In this document: positions 1 to 9,611 of the stretch, piece after piece
Position numbering within the stretch: the stretch's first letter is position 1
Layout: each line of letters starts with the position of its first letter
NCBI RefSeq assembly: GCF_028401385.1
Contig: NZ_JAQOMR010000001.1
Coordinates: 4,194,501 to 4,258,500 of the forward strand
Origin: Marinicella algicola
Lineage (GTDB): Bacteria; Pseudomonadota; Gammaproteobacteria; Xanthomonadales; Marinicellaceae
Direction: 5' to 3'
Length of the DNA stretch: 64,000 bases
Position numbers and translations under genes: made by a program
Notes under the pieces: model-generated
What the model was told of the DNA's origin: nothing
What the model saw: the letters and a program-made list of their open reading frames with translations, nothing else
The model's database searches: none

Positions 1-275
1 GACCTGAACATCGACCGGGACCCCTCGATACCCTGAAATGAAACCGTCTGTACTCTGGAAACCATGACAAGCTCCGCTCCGATCAGTGTCCCTAAAACAG
101 CATTCTATCCAACCCCATGGTTGTAATGATTCCATATCGCACGCCGTATTGCAAGAACAAAAGAAGAACTTATTGTGCCAGCAGGCCGCAGCGTGTCCTT
201 CGGGATGGACATGCGCATGTGCGGCGACGTAAACCGTCTGAAACGGGCTTGCGGCTCGATAAGGCGGAGAATGAA
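1..275. other. Leading region without a supported gene
   Basis: No convincing gene. The first ~36 bases read as a short open frame ending in TGA and could be the tail of a gene outside the window, but 11 residues cannot be identified. The small open frames on both strands between 105 and 437 have no family resemblance. The last bases carry a plausible ribosome-binding site (GGAG at ~266-269) for the TM2 gene that follows. Confidence 0.3.
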
Positions 276-607
276 ATGGGACTGACGACCGAAGAACAGA
301 TCCTGATCGAACAGCGGGTGACCAATGGCGCGAAATCGGCGGCGGCAGCCTATCTGCTCTGGTTTTTGTCGGCTGGGCCGGCGCACACCGGTTTTATCTC
401 GGAAGGCCTGGATCGGCGATCACCATGCTGCTGCTGAATGTCGTCGGCTGGCTGACCGCCGTGTTCTTCATCGGCTTTCTGTTTCTCGCCATTTTCGGCA
501 TCTGGTGGCTGGTCGACCTGTTTCTGATTTCAGGAATGATCGACGCCCAGAAAAACGCGCTGCGCAATTCACTCACGCAGCAGGCTCTGGTCGGGCAGTC
601 GAAATAG
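276..607 (+). CDS. TM2-domain membrane protein, frame broken by one base
   Basis: Small inner-membrane protein of the TM2 family; the exact role is unknown. The first frame (276 to ~367) begins MGLTTEEQILIEQRV and reaches AAAAYLLW. The second frame (to the TAG at 605-607) gives LLLNVVGWLTAVFFIGFLF and a second hydrophobic stretch ending IWWLVDLFLISGMI, then a polar tail. One extra T in the 5-T run at 363-367 joins them and creates the typical TM2 hairpin 'FFVGWAGAHRFYLGRPGSA'. The corrected protein is about 110 residues. It converges on gshB, with stops 4 bases apart. I treat the break as a read error rather than decay because every TM2 signature residue survives on both sides. Confidence 0.75.
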
Positions 608-611
608 CGTC

Positions 612-1559
612 TCAGCCGCACTTTTTCTCGATTGCATCCCACATCAGCGCCGAAATGTCGGCACCGCCGAATTTCTGCACTTCGCGGATGCCGGTGGGCG
701 AGGTGACGTTGATCTCGGTCATGTAGTCACCGATGATATCGATGCCGACGAGGATGAAGCCGCGTTCCTTGAGCGATGGGCCGATGCGGGCGCAGATTTC
801 TTCCTCGCGTGCCGTCAGTTCGGAAGGTTCCGCCCGCCCGCCAACATGCATGTTGGAGCGGCTGTCGGTCTCGGCCGGCACGCGGTTGATCGCGCCGGCA
901 AACTCGCCGTCAATCAGGATGATGCGCTTGTCGCCCTTGCGCACCGCCGGCAGGTAAGCCTGGGCGATATAGGGCTCGCGGAACATCTGGGCGAACATTT
1001 CCAGCAGCGAGGTGAAGTTGCGGTCGTCGCGGGTGGAATGGAACACCCCTGCACCGCCATTGCCGTAAAGCGGCTTGAGAATGATATCGCCCATTTCCTC
1101 GCGGAAGCGGCGGATTTCATCTTCGTCCTTGGTGATCAGCGTCGGCGGCATCAGGTCGGCGAATTCGGTGACGAAGATCTTTTCCGGTGAATTACGCACC
1201 CAGGCCGGATCGTTGACCACCAGCGTCTTTGGATGAATGCGCTCCAGCAGGTGGGTGGCGGTGATATAGGCCATGTCGAAGGGCGGGTCCTGGCGCAGCA
1301 GCACCACATCCATGGTCGAAAGGTCGATCCGCTCCGGCGCGCCAAGCGTGTAGTGGTCGCCTTCCTTGTCGCGCAGCGTCATCGGTTCGACGGTCGCAAA
1401 CACCTTGCCATCGCGCAGGCTCAGCCGCTCGGGCGTGTAGTGGAACAGGTTATAGCCGCGGTTCTGGGCTTCCAGACTCATCGCAAAGGTCGAATCGCCC
1501 GCTATCTTCACGGTGGAGATATGGTCCATCTGGACGGCGACGTTTTTGATTGCGGCCAT
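612..1559 (-). CDS. gshB: Glutathione synthetase
   Basis: ATP-grasp ligase that joins gamma-glutamylcysteine and glycine to make glutathione in the cytosol. The 315-residue product has the family length. It begins [15 protein letters not shown] and carries the conserved segments [28 protein letters not shown], the glycine-rich ATP loop [12 protein letters not shown], and [14 protein letters not shown] near the C-terminus. The frame is open further upstream (ATG at 1604), but family members start at the MAAIKN position, so I chose 1559. It lies downstream of ugpC on the same strand, with 76 bases between the ugpC stop and this start. In related genomes it usually follows rsmI-yraN directly, so the ugp operon seems to have been placed between them. 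Confidence 0.95.
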   Translation of the reverse strand: MAAIKNVAVQMDHISTVKIAGDSTFAMSLEAQNRGYNLFHYTPERLSLRDGKVFATVEPMTLRDKEGDHYTLGAPERIDLSTMDVVLLRQDPPFDMAYITATHLLERIHPKTLVVNDPAWVRNSPEKIFVTEFADLMPPTLITKDEDEIRRFREEMGDIILKPLYGNGGAGVFHSTRDDRNFTSLLEMFAQMFREPYIAQAYLPAVRKGDKRIILIDGEFAGAINRVPAETDSRSNMHVGGRAEPSELTAREEEICARIGPSLKERGFILVGIDIIGDYMTEINVTSPTGIREVQKFGGADISALMWDAIEKKCG

Positions 1560-1635
1560 GAAAAGCGTGTCCCGGTTGTTTAAGGCGACCCGATATTTAG
1601 TCATCGCATCGCCCCTTGGCAATCGCAGGCGTCGC

Positions 1636-2688
1636 TCAGGCGTTCGAAAGCCGCTTTCCGGTGGCGTGGTCGTAGAAATGCACCTTCTCCGGCAGCACCG
1701 CGAAGGTGAGTTCGTCGGCAAGCGGTATCTCGGGAGAAAGCGCTGCCGTCAGCCGTTCACCATCGGTCATGCAATGGGCAAGCCTCGTGGCGCCAAGCTC
1801 TTCGACGTAATCGAGCCGGGCCTTGATGCCTGTTCCCGTTGTTGGCTGCAGGTCTTCCGGGCGGATACCAACGGTGACCGGGCCATCGGCAGGCGGCGCG
1901 CTTGAAAATTGCATGCTGTTGTCGCCAATCATGAGCTGGCCACCGGTGAGCTTGCCCTCGACCAGGTTCATCGCCGGAGACCCGATGAAGTTGGCGACGA
2001 AGGTGGAGGCCGGCTTGTGATAGACATCGAGCGGCGTGCCGATCTGTTCGATCTTGCCGCCATTGAGCACCACAAGCCGGTCTGCGAGCGTCATCGCCTC
2101 AAGCTGGTCATGGGTCACGTAGATCGATGTGGTGCCGAGCCTTTTCTGCAGATGCTTGATCTCGCCGCGCATGGAAACGCGCAGCTTCGCATCGAGGTTT
2201 GAAAGTGGTTCGTCGAACAGGAAGGCTGCCGGCTTGCGCACAATCGCCCGGCCCATGGCCACACGCTGGCGCTGTCCGCCCGAAAGTGCGCGCGGCTTGC
2301 GTTCCAGGTAGGGTTCAAGCTCCAACATCCGGGCGGCTTCATTCACCCGCGCCGCGATCTCGGCCTTTGGCGTGCCCCGGTTTTTCAGGCCATAGGCAAG
2401 ATTGTTGTAGACCGTCATGTGCGGGTAAAGCGCGTAGTTCTGGAACACCATGGCGATGTCGCGTTCGGCCGGGTCCTTTTTGTTGACCACCTTGCCGCCG
2501 ATCTTCACCTCGCCCTCGGTGATGGTCTCAAGGCCCGCCACCATGCGCAGCAGGGTGGACTTGCCGCAGCCGGAGGGGCCGACCAGCACGATGAATTCGC
2601 CGTCCTCGATTTCGATATCGACGTTATCGACCGCAAGGGCGTCGCCGGTATAGCTCTTGGAAACGCTGGAAATTTCGATAGCAGCCAT
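1636..2688 (-). CDS. ugpC: sn-glycerol-3-phosphate ABC importer, ATPase UgpC
   Basis: ATP-hydrolysing subunit of a carbohydrate-type (CUT1) ABC importer. The 350 residues show Walker [10 protein letters not shown] (~38-46), the Q-loop in [10 protein letters not shown], the signature [14 protein letters not shown] (~134), Walker [18 protein letters not shown], the switch histidine in [10 protein letters not shown], and a C-terminal TOBE region (GIRPEDLQ). Length and spacing match UgpC/MalK. It is the last gene of ugpB-A-E-C, 10 bases after ugpE. Glycerol-3-phosphate as substrate is inferred from the UgpB resemblance; related sugar importers have nearly identical ATPases. Confidence 0.93.
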   Translation of the reverse strand: MAAIEISSVSKSYTGDALAVDNVDIEIEDGEFIVLVGPSGCGKSTLLRMVAGLETITEGEVKIGGKVVNKKDPAERDIAMVFQNYALYPHMTVYNNLAYGLKNRGTPKAEIAARVNEAARMLELEPYLERKPRALSGGQRQRVAMGRAIVRKPAAFLFDEPLSNLDAKLRVSMRGEIKHLQKRLGTTSIYVTHDQLEAMTLADRLVVLNGGKIEQIGTPLDVYHKPASTFVANFIGSPAMNLVEGKLTGGQLMIGDNSMQFSSAPPADGPVTVGIRPEDLQPTTGTGIKARLDYVEELGATRLAHCMTDGERLTAALSPEIPLADELTFAVLPEKVHFYDHATGKRLSNA

Positions 2689-2698
2689 TGTTATTTTC

Positions 2699-3541
2699 CT
2701 ATTTGTCGCTTTCCGTCAGGCCCTTGATGAACCAGCTCTGGAAGATCACCACGATCAGAACGGGCGGCAGCATGGCGAGCACCGCCAGCGCGAAGGCCTG
2801 ATTATATTCGGGGATCTGGCTTCCGACCCACACGAGGAGGATCTGCTTGATGCCACGCACCAGCGTGTAGAAGCTTTCCTCATTGGTCATGATCATCGGC
2901 CACAGATACTGGTTCCAGCCATAGACGAACATGATGATGAAGATCGCCGCGATCATCGTTTTTGACAGCGGTACAAGAATGTCGATGAAGAATTTGAACG
3001 GGCCGGCACCATCAATGCGGGCGGCTTCCAAAAGTTCGTCAGGCACCGACTTGAAGAACTGGCGGAAGAAGAATGTGCCAGTGGCCGACGCCAGAAGCGG
3101 GACGATCAGCCCGGTATAGGTGTTGACCAGACCAAGTTTGGTCATCACGTCATAGGATGGCAGGATGCGCACTTCGAGCGGCAAAAGCAGGGTGGTGAAA
3201 ATCATCCAGAAGAACAGCGTCGAAAACCGCGAGCGGAAATAGACCAGACCATAGGCTGCCAGCATCGAAAGCACGATCTTGCCGACGGCAAAGCCGATGC
3301 CGAGGATGAAGGAGTTCATCACCATCCGTGCGCCTGTCACGTCACCGGTAAAGCCACCCTTTTTGGTCAGGACTTCCTTGTAGGTGTCGACAAAATCGTC
3401 GCCCCAGGCCACCTGCAGGCCCTTCATGTGGACATCTATTGCGTCGTGGGTCGACGTCATGAAAGCCACAAAGATCGGACCGACCATGATGAAAACGCCG
3501 AAGAGCAGGATGAGATGGTCGGAAAAGGTTGTCTTGTGCAT
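2699..3541 (-). CDS. ugpE: sn-glycerol-3-phosphate ABC importer, permease UgpE
   Basis: Inner-membrane permease (280 residues) of the CUT1 MalG type. It has six predicted membrane segments, starting with [19 protein letters not shown]. The EAA loop contacting the ATPase is visible as [20 protein letters not shown] (~185). A periplasmic loop follows the first segment, as is usual for UgpE. It sits between ugpA and ugpC with gaps of about 10 bases, indicating one transcript. The frame is intact. Confidence 0.92.
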   Translation of the reverse strand: MHKTTFSDHLILLFGVFIMVGPIFVAFMTSTHDAIDVHMKGLQVAWGDDFVDTYKEVLTKKGGFTGDVTGARMVMNSFILGIGFAVGKIVLSMLAAYGLVYFRSRFSTLFFWMIFTTLLLPLEVRILPSYDVMTKLGLVNTYTGLIVPLLASATGTFFFRQFFKSVPDELLEAARIDGAGPFKFFIDILVPLSKTMIAAIFIIMFVYGWNQYLWPMIMTNEESFYTLVRGIKQILLVWVGSQIPEYNQAFALAVLAMLPPVLIVVIFQSWFIKGLTESDK

Positions 3542-3552
3542 TGTGCCCCTCC

Positions 3553-4432
3553 TCAGTTGTAGTGCACACGCCGCTCGATGAAGCGGAACTGGAAGAAGGT
3601 GAGAACCAGCACGATCAGCATCAGGATCACCGATTGCGCAGCCGAGCCGCCGATGTCATTGCCGCGGAAGCCGTCCATATAGACCTTGTAGACCAGCGTG
3701 ATCGGGTTGTTGGCGGCCTTGTCCTTCACGATCACATCGATGATGCCGAAGGTATCAAACAGCGAATAGGTCATGTTGATGATCAGGAGAAAGAAGGCCG
3801 TTGGCGCCAGAAGCGGCAGCGTCACAGTCCAGAACCGGCCAAAGCGCGACCGGTTGTCGATCGCAGCTGCCTCGCGCACGGAAACCGGGATCGACTGCAA
3901 GCCTGAGAGAATGAAGATGAAATTATAGGGGATCTGTTTCCACACGGCGACGGTGATCATCGCAAAGGCGGTGTCGAAATAATTGATGCCCACCTTCATG
4001 TCCCAGCCGAACCAGGCCGCCATTTTGACGAACGGGCCGATATGCTGATCGAAGAACATCATGCCGATAAGCCCTGCCACCGGCGGTGCAATGGCATAGA
4101 CCGAGATCAGCAGCGTCTTGTAGCTGCTCGAACCGCGAATGACATCATCGGCCTTGGCGGCCAGAAGCAGGCCAAGCGCAAGCGAGAAGAAGGTCACCAG
4201 GATCGTGAAGATCAGGGTGAACTTGGCGACATGGAGATAATAATCCGATGTCAGGGCATCGATGTAATTGTCGAAGCCGACGAAGGTGGCGCTGAAACCG
4301 AACGGGTCTTCGAGATAGAACGATGACTGGACCGCCTGCACCGACGGCCAGTAAAAAGATCACGATGATCGCCATCTGCGGCAACACGAAAAGATAGGGC
4401 AGCAGGGGCGATGAAAACTGAACGCGCTTCAT
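3553..4432 (-). CDS. ugpA: sn-glycerol-3-phosphate ABC importer, permease UgpA (one-base frame break)
   Basis: Partner permease of UgpE, MalF-like, about 293 residues after correction. The true start is MKRVQFSSPLLPYLFVLP (ATG at 4430-4432). That frame ends soon after the first membrane segment, while the rest of the protein (from AVQSSFYLEDPFGFSATFVG) lies in another frame. Adding one A to the 5-A run at 4353-4357 joins them as 'VIFFYWPSVQAVQSSFYLED', the usual UgpA sequence. The EAA loop is visible as SVREAAAIDNRSRFGRFWTV. It lies between ugpB and ugpE. The break is most likely a sequencing error, since ugpB, ugpE and ugpC are intact. Confidence 0.88.
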
Positions 4433-4505
4433 GGCAACTTTCCGATATGGCAAAGTCCGGGGCTTTATGCCCCCGGACCGAAGATGTCTGATCGATCGTT
4501 GAAGA

Positions 4506-5804
4506 TCAGTTGGAAGCCGTTTTGGCGAAGCGACCGAGAAGGGCGTTACCTTCTTTCTGGATCGTGTTCATTGCATCTTCAACGGAGGTCTCGCCGGCGA
4601 AGATCTTGTTGTATTCACGTTCCATGACTTCGCGGATCTGCGGGTAAAAGCCCATGCGATAGCCCTTCGACCATTCGCCACCCGGCAGAGAAAGCTGCTT
4701 GATGCCAACTTCGGCAACCGGCTGCTTTTCATACCAGCCATCTTCCTTGGCCAGTTCGTAAGCGGCGGTGGTGACCGGAACATAACCCGTCGACTGGTGC
4801 CAGAAGTACTGGATTTCCGGCGAGGTCAGGAACTGGAAGAAGTCGGCGGTGCACTGGTTCTGGGCATCATCCTTGCCGGAGAGTGCGAAGAGGGCCGCGC
4901 CGCCGATGAAGGAGTTGGTACCGGCGCCTTCGATTGCTTCCCAGTAGGGAAGGAAAGTAGCCGAGAATGGCATCTGGGCTGACTTCTGCAGACCGCCGAA
5001 GGAGCCCGAAGAACCGACCCAAAGGGCAACCTTGTCTTCTTCGAACGGCTTCTGGTTATCGGACCAGCCGGCACCGTAGTAACCGAAGTAGCCGTTGTCG
5101 TACCAGTCTTTGAGTTTGTCATACATCATGACATGCTCAGGCGTGTTGACGAGAATTTCGGTGCCGTCGACGCTGTCATAACCATTATTGTTGGTGGCGA
5201 ACTGAAGATTGTTGCGCGAGAAGAAGTTCTCGGTCATTTCCCAGGTCAGCTGCGACTGGACGAGCGGCGTGTAGCCGGCATCCTTGAGCGCGGGCGCGAT
5301 TTGCTCGAACTCTTCCCACGTCTTCGGCGGCTCGACACCGGCCTTTTCGAAGGCTTCGGTGTTGATGTACATGATCGGTGCCGACGAATTGAACGGCATG
5401 CCGACGAACTTGCCGTCGCTGTCTGCGTAGAAATAGCGTACGCCTTCGATGAAGTCTTCGCGGTTGAAATCGTAACCGGCGTTGTTGATCAGGTCTTCTG
5501 CGGCGATCGCAGCGCCCTTGGCATTCATGATCGTTGCTGCGCCCGCGTCGAATACCTGCAGGATGTTCGGTTGTTCGCCAGAACGGAATGCGGCGATACC
5601 GGAAGCCAGTGCTTCTTCATAGGTGCCCTTGGAAACCGGCGTCAGGTTGCAGGTGTCCTGGCTTTCGTTGAAGCGCTTGGAAATCTCGTTGATGACGGCC
5701 TGGTTGTTGCCGCCCATGCCGTGCCACCAGGTGATGTCGGTGGCCGCGAATGCGGTCGAGGTCGAAAGGCCGACAGTCAGCGCGGCCAGAACAAATTTCT
5801 TCAT
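4506..5804 (-). CDS. ugpB: sn-glycerol-3-phosphate-binding periplasmic protein UgpB
   Basis: Solute-binding protein (432 residues) that captures glycerol-3-phosphate or its diesters in the periplasm. A Sec signal peptide (MKKFVLAALTVGLSTSTAFA, cleavage before ATDITWW) is clear. The mature N-terminus TDITWWHGMGG and the segments EQPNILQVFDAGAATIM and FFQFLTSPEIQYFWHQSTGYVPVT are typical of UgpB. It is the first gene of the operon, with 73 bases before ugpA. The 155 bases upstream are relatively AT-rich and should hold the promoter; I see no clear tandem PHO box. Confidence 0.93.
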   Translation of the reverse strand: MKKFVLAALTVGLSTSTAFAATDITWWHGMGGNNQAVINEISKRFNESQDTCNLTPVSKGTYEEALASGIAAFRSGEQPNILQVFDAGAATIMNAKGAAIAAEDLINNAGYDFNREDFIEGVRYFYADSDGKFVGMPFNSSAPIMYINTEAFEKAGVEPPKTWEEFEQIAPALKDAGYTPLVQSQLTWEMTENFFSRNNLQFATNNNGYDSVDGTEILVNTPEHVMMYDKLKDWYDNGYFGYYGAGWSDNQKPFEEDKVALWVGSSGSFGGLQKSAQMPFSATFLPYWEAIEGAGTNSFIGGAALFALSGKDDAQNQCTADFFQFLTSPEIQYFWHQSTGYVPVTTAAYELAKEDGWYEKQPVAEVGIKQLSLPGGEWSKGYRMGFYPQIREVMEREYNKIFAGETSVEDAMNTIQKEGNALLGRFAKTASN

Positions 5805-5959
5805 AATGAAAGTCCCCGTTCAGAATATGAGAAATCATCGTGGAAGATGATGGAAGCGGGGTACCGCGCCAGCGTGACGTCTGAACGAAGGATTTGTTTC
5901 AAATTTATAAAACTGAACGCGACTGCCTTTTCAATTGCGCATTTTCAATGTTCGTATCG

Positions 5960-6322
5960 TCAGAACGCATCCGGAAAGTGCCGGGGCAGACGGAACGGCA
6001 GGCAGGCGAGAATATCATAGCGTTGCGAGATGAGGTGGGCCTCGGCCTGCCGTGCAAGCCAGACATCGGAGGCCGCGCGAATTCGACGCTGCGCTGTCGC
6101 GGTAACCGCGTCGATAGCGATCTGCTCGCTTTTGCGGGCCTTGACCTCCACGAACACTGCCAGCGCACTCTTGCGGGCGATGATGTCGATCTCGCCAGCA
6201 TGGCATTTGAAGCGTGTGGCGAGGATCCGGTAACCTTGGAGGCGCAGGTATAAAACGGCAAGACTTTCGGCACGCCGTCCGCGGCGTTCAGCCTTGCGCC
6301 TTGTTTCGGTCTCACGCTCCAT
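5960..6322 (-). CDS. yraN: YraN/UPF0102 family endonuclease-like protein
   Basis: Small (120 residues) protein of the UPF0102 family, with a restriction-endonuclease-like fold; the role is not settled. The hallmark GEIDIIARK (~43-51) and VFVEVKAR (~57-64) supply the D-ExK type catalytic residues. The N-terminus is basic (RRKAERRGRRAE). Its start overlaps the end of rsmI by 11 bases, the usual rsmI-yraN coupling. In many relatives gshB would follow; here ugpB follows after 155 bases. Confidence 0.9.
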   Translation of the reverse strand: MERETETRRKAERRGRRAESLAVLYLRLQGYRILATRFKCHAGEIDIIARKSALAVFVEVKARKSEQIAIDAVTATAQRRIRAASDVWLARQAEAHLISQRYDILACLPFRLPRHFPDAF

Positions 6323-7211
6323 CGCCGTCCTTTATGGCAAGAAGTCGCTGGTAGAGGTCCTTGCGCGGTAGTCCGGTCTCTTTTGCGGCTTGTGCGGCCG
6401 CCTTGGCCGCCGGCATATCGGCGACGAGCAGCTTCAAAAGCGCGTCGACATCGTCCGCACCCGGTGCTTCCGGCGCGGGCGGCGGTCCGATGACGAGCAC
6501 GATCTCGCCTTTCACCTCTGCCTCGCGGTAGGCCTCGGCGAGTTCGCCAAGCGTACCGCGCCGGAATTCCTCGTAGGTCTTGGTCAACTCTCGGCAGACG
6601 GCAGCCTGGCGGCTTTCGCCCAGAACCGAGCTCGCCGCCTCAAGTGTCGCCCCGATGCGGTGGGGTGATTCGAAGAAAATCAGCGTTGCGGGGATATGCG
6701 CCAGTTCCTGAAGGCGGTCGCGGCGCCCCTTGTCCTTGTGTGACAGAAAGCCGGCGAACAGGAAGGCGTCATTGGGAAGGCCCGCGCCGACAAGGGCTGC
6801 CAGCGGTGCCGAAGCGCCGGGAATCGGCACGACCTTGATATTCTCCGTGATCGCCGCCCTTGCAAGCCTGTAGCCGGGATCTGAGACCAGCGGTGTGCCG
6901 GCATCGGAGACGAGCGCGACGCTTTTGCTGTCCCTCAGCGCCGCCAGTAGATGTTCGCCGGCCTTTTCCGCATTGTGTTCGTGATAGGCGTAGGGGCGTT
7001 TGCGGATCGCGAAACGGTCGAGCAGCTTGCGGGTGACGCGGGTGTCTTCACAGGCGAGAATATCCGCGCCCGCAAGGGTTTCAAGCGCGCGCACCGTGAT
7101 GTCGCCGAGATTGCCGATCGGGGTGGCGACCAGGTAGAGACCGGGCGAAAGCGGACGGGCCTCGATCGAGTGCCCCGCGATTTCAAATCGATTGCTGTCG
7201 CCTTCAACCAT
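6312..7211 (-). CDS. rsmI: 16S rRNA 2'-O-ribose C1402 methyltransferase RsmI
   Basis: SAM-dependent methyltransferase of the tetrapyrrole methylase fold that methylates the ribose of C1402 in 16S rRNA. Diagnostic segments are PGLYLVATPIGNLGDITVRA near the N-terminus, ACEDTRVTRKLL, the YHEHN motif, and LVSDAGTPLVSDPGYRL. The open frame continues upstream to 7295, but I place the start at the ATG at 7209-7211 (MVEGDSNRFEIAG), giving 299 residues, close to the family length. yraN overlaps its 3' end. The 236-base gap to dnaN on the other strand must hold divergent promoters; no sharp motif is visible there. Confidence 0.93.
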   Translation of the reverse strand: MVEGDSNRFEIAGHSIEARPLSPGLYLVATPIGNLGDITVRALETLAGADILACEDTRVTRKLLDRFAIRKRPYAYHEHNAEKAGEHLLAALRDSKSVALVSDAGTPLVSDPGYRLARAAITENIKVVPIPGASAPLAALVGAGLPNDAFLFAGFLSHKDKGRRDRLQELAHIPATLIFFESPHRIGATLEAASSVLGESRQAAVCRELTKTYEEFRRGTLGELAEAYREAEVKGEIVLVIGPPPAPEAPGADDVDALLKLLVADMPAAKAAAQAAKETGLPRKDLYQRLLAIKDGDGA

Positions 7212-7447
7212 GCTTTTGATCCCGCGATTGCCTTTTCCTCTTTGAACATGGCCTTGATGCTGCGACAAGGGGCGGCATCCCCGTCGGCCTGGCATGAGAC
7301 GAATATAGGTGAAGCCTTGATGCCGGGCCTTGCATTCGACGCTGAATTGCTGTCATTTTATCTCCCCGCCTGCGGCCTTTTCGGACGCTGGCACTGTTCG
7401 ACTGCCGTCCGGCCTTTGACACGTGCGAAAGAGTGAAAGCGAAAGTC

Positions 7448-8566
7448 ATGCGTATCACGCTCGAAAGATCCAATCTGCTGAAATCCCTGAACCATGTTCA
7501 TCGCGTGGTCGAGCGCCGCAACACCATCCCGATTCTTTCCAATGTCCTGCTGAAGGCCGAGGGCGCCGACCTGGAGATGAAGGCGACCGACCTTGATCTG
7601 GAGATCACAGAGAAGGCTCCGGCCATGGTCGAGCAGGCGGGCGCGACCACCGTTCCGGCGCATCTTCTCTATGAGATCGTCCGCAAGCTTTCCGATGGAT
7701 CGGAAGTTTCGCTTGCAACAGCCGCCGACGGCCAGACGATTTCCGTTGCCTCCGGCAAGTCGAAATTCTCGCTGCAGTGCCTGCCGCAGGAGGATTTTCC
7801 TGACCTGACGGCTGGCACGTTCAGCCATGCCTTCAAACTGAAGGCCGCCGATCTGAAAATGCTGATTGACCGCACGCAGTTCGCGATTTCGACGGAGGAG
7901 ACCCGTTACTATCTGAACGGCATCTACTTCCACGCCATGGCTGAAGGATCCGACCTGAAGCTGCGCGCGGTTGCGACCGATGGTCACCGTTTGGCGCGCG
8001 CCGAAATCGATGCGCCGTCCGGCTGCGAAAACATGCCGGGTGTGATCATTCCGCGCAAGACAGTCGGCGAGTTGCAGAAGCTTCTCGATGATCCCGAAAT
8101 CATTGTCGCCGTGGAAGTCTCGGATGCCAAGATGCGTTTCACTATCGGTTCGGTGGTTATCACCTCCAAGCTGATCGACGGCACCTTCCCGGACTACCAG
8201 CGCGTGATCCCGGCTAATAACGACCGCGAGATGCGGATCGAGTGCGGCGCCTTCGCCAAGGCGGTTGACCGTGTTTCGACCGTCTCGTCGGAGCGCGGGC
8301 GCGCCGTCAAGCTGTCGCTTGCCGAAGGGCAGTTGACACTGACGGTCAACAACCCCGATTCGGGCAGCGCCACCGACGAGATTGCCGTCGGTTATGACAG
8401 CGAGGCGATGGATATCGGCTTCAATGCGAAATATCTGCTCGATATTACCGCACAACTCACCGGGGACGAGGCGATCTTCCTGTTTGCCGATGCCGGATCG
8501 CCGACCCTGGTAAGGGACACCGACACCGAAAACGCGCTCTACGTGCTGATGCCGATGCGGGTCTAG
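7448..8566 (+). CDS. dnaN: DNA polymerase III beta sliding clamp
   Basis: Beta clamp (372 residues), which forms a dimeric ring tethering the replicative polymerase to DNA. It starts MRITLERSNLLKSLNHVHRV, the standard alphaproteobacterial N-terminus; an upstream ATG (7433) adds only five residues and is less likely. Three clamp domains follow, with typical segments RNTIPILSNVLL, VATDGHRLARAE, DGTFPDYQRVIP and the C-terminal YVLMPMRV. The frame is intact. pyrF follows after 81 bases on the same strand. Confidence 0.97.
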   Translation: MRITLERSNLLKSLNHVHRVVERRNTIPILSNVLLKAEGADLEMKATDLDLEITEKAPAMVEQAGATTVPAHLLYEIVRKLSDGSEVSLATAADGQTISVASGKSKFSLQCLPQEDFPDLTAGTFSHAFKLKAADLKMLIDRTQFAISTEETRYYLNGIYFHAMAEGSDLKLRAVATDGHRLARAEIDAPSGCENMPGVIIPRKTVGELQKLLDDPEIIVAVEVSDAKMRFTIGSVVITSKLIDGTFPDYQRVIPANNDREMRIECGAFAKAVDRVSTVSSERGRAVKLSLAEGQLTLTVNNPDSGSATDEIAVGYDSEAMDIGFNAKYLLDITAQLTGDEAIFLFADAGSPTLVRDTDTENALYVLMPMRV

Positions 8567-8647
8567 GGCGGCCCTTGCCCTTTTCATCGGGCGGCTTTTG
8601 TGCGATTTGAACCGCGGAAAATGGCTGCAAAGAGAGAGGGCAGTGGC

Positions 8648-9359
8648 ATGGGCGCACGTGAACGCTTGATCGTGGGACTGGACGTACCGACCGTGGACGA
8701 GAGCTTCGCGCATGGTCGCGCGGCTCGGTGACAGCGTATCCTTCTACAAGATCGGTTATCAGCTGGCCTTTGCCGGCGGGCTTTCCTTTGCGCGCGAACT
8801 GGCTGCCGGCGGCAAGCAGATCTTTCTGGATATGAAACTGCTCGATATCGACAACACAGTTGCCAAGGGCGTCGAGAATATCGCCAAGATGGGCATGTCC
8901 ATGCTGACGCTGCATGCGTATCCCAAGGCGATGCGCGCAGCGGTCGGGGCGGCTGAAGGGTCCGGGCTCTGCCTTCTCGGTGTGACTGTCCTGACCTCGA
9001 TGGACGATGGTGACCTTGCCGAGGCCGGTTATCCGGGTGATGCTCAGGCGCTTGTGAAACGCCGGGCTGAACAGGCGGCGGCAGCCGGTATGGGCGGCAT
9101 TGTCTGCTCGGCTGCGGAAGCAAGGCTGGTGCGCAATATCGTCGGTCCGGAAAAGGCGATCGTGACACCGGGCATCAGGCCGGCGGGTTCGTCTTCCGAT
9201 GATCAGAAGCGGGTGATGACGCCGGCACTTGCGATTGCGGCCGGTGCCTCGCATATCGTTGTTGCCCGTCCGATCATCAAGGCGGAAGACCCGAAGGCTG
9301 CTGCTGATGCCATTGTCGCGGAAATCGAGAGCGTTATTTCGACGGACCAGCCTGCGTAG
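8648..9359 (+). CDS. pyrF: Orotidine 5'-phosphate decarboxylase (one-base frame break)
   Basis: Converts OMP to UMP, the last step of pyrimidine synthesis. The start [20 protein letters not shown] (ATG at 8648) is in one frame; the rest, from [20 protein letters not shown], is in another. Removing one C from CGCGC at about 8707-8711 joins them into the expected 236-residue protein. The catalytic D-x-K-x-x-D is intact as [10 protein letters not shown], and [15 protein letters not shown] binds phosphate. This is one of the few insertions in the window. The 3' end runs into a palindromic repeat. Confidence 0.9.
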
Positions 9360-9396
9360 AGCATCAGGTGTTTAGTTTAAATCGCCTGACGCTCTA
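9357..9396. repeat. Palindromic element with TTTAGTTTAAAT loop (copy 1)
   Basis: A 14-base stem (TAGAGCATCAGGTG against CGCCTGACGCTCTA, two mismatches) encloses the 12-base loop TTTAGTTTAAAT. The same loop and a longer perfect stem recur at 42001-42052. It begins inside the stop codon of pyrF and may act as a transcript end or as a REP-like element. Confidence 0.8.
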
Positions 9397-9408
9397 TTTT
9401 TCTTTGCC

Positions 9409-9449
9409 GCGTCGGGCGAAAAACCGGTTTCCACTTTTTCGCCCGACGC
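9409..9449. repeat. 15-bp perfect hairpin, rhizobial-type repeat
   Basis: GCGTCGGGCGAAAAA (9409-9423) pairs perfectly with TTTTTCGCCCGACGC (9435-9449) around the loop CCGGTTTCCAC. The centre AAAACCGGTTTCCACTTTT recurs in intergenic repeats of many rhizobial genomes (recalled, not checked). It lies 12 bases after the first palindrome, so the two form a composite element downstream of pyrF. Confidence 0.75.
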
Positions 9450-9611
9450 TCAAGTCGCGCTATGTGTCACTTTCGACACGCGAGGCGGGAATTTGGTCGC
9501 GGGCTGGTGATGCCGGGTAAACTGCGTCAGCTTGACCCTTCACCTTGCGCCCGGTTTGGGCTATTGCACTTTGTAAATTAATTCGGCTTTCGACGATCTC
9601 AGGAGCTAGGC

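Noticed and set aside
5133..6020. 295-codon open frame antisense to ugpB
   Set aside because: Overlaps almost all of an unmistakable ugpB and resembles no family.
7358..8713. 451-codon open frame antisense to dnaN
   Set aside because: It is the mirror of the GC-rich dnaN reading frame; the protein is rich in His and Arg and shows no family motif.
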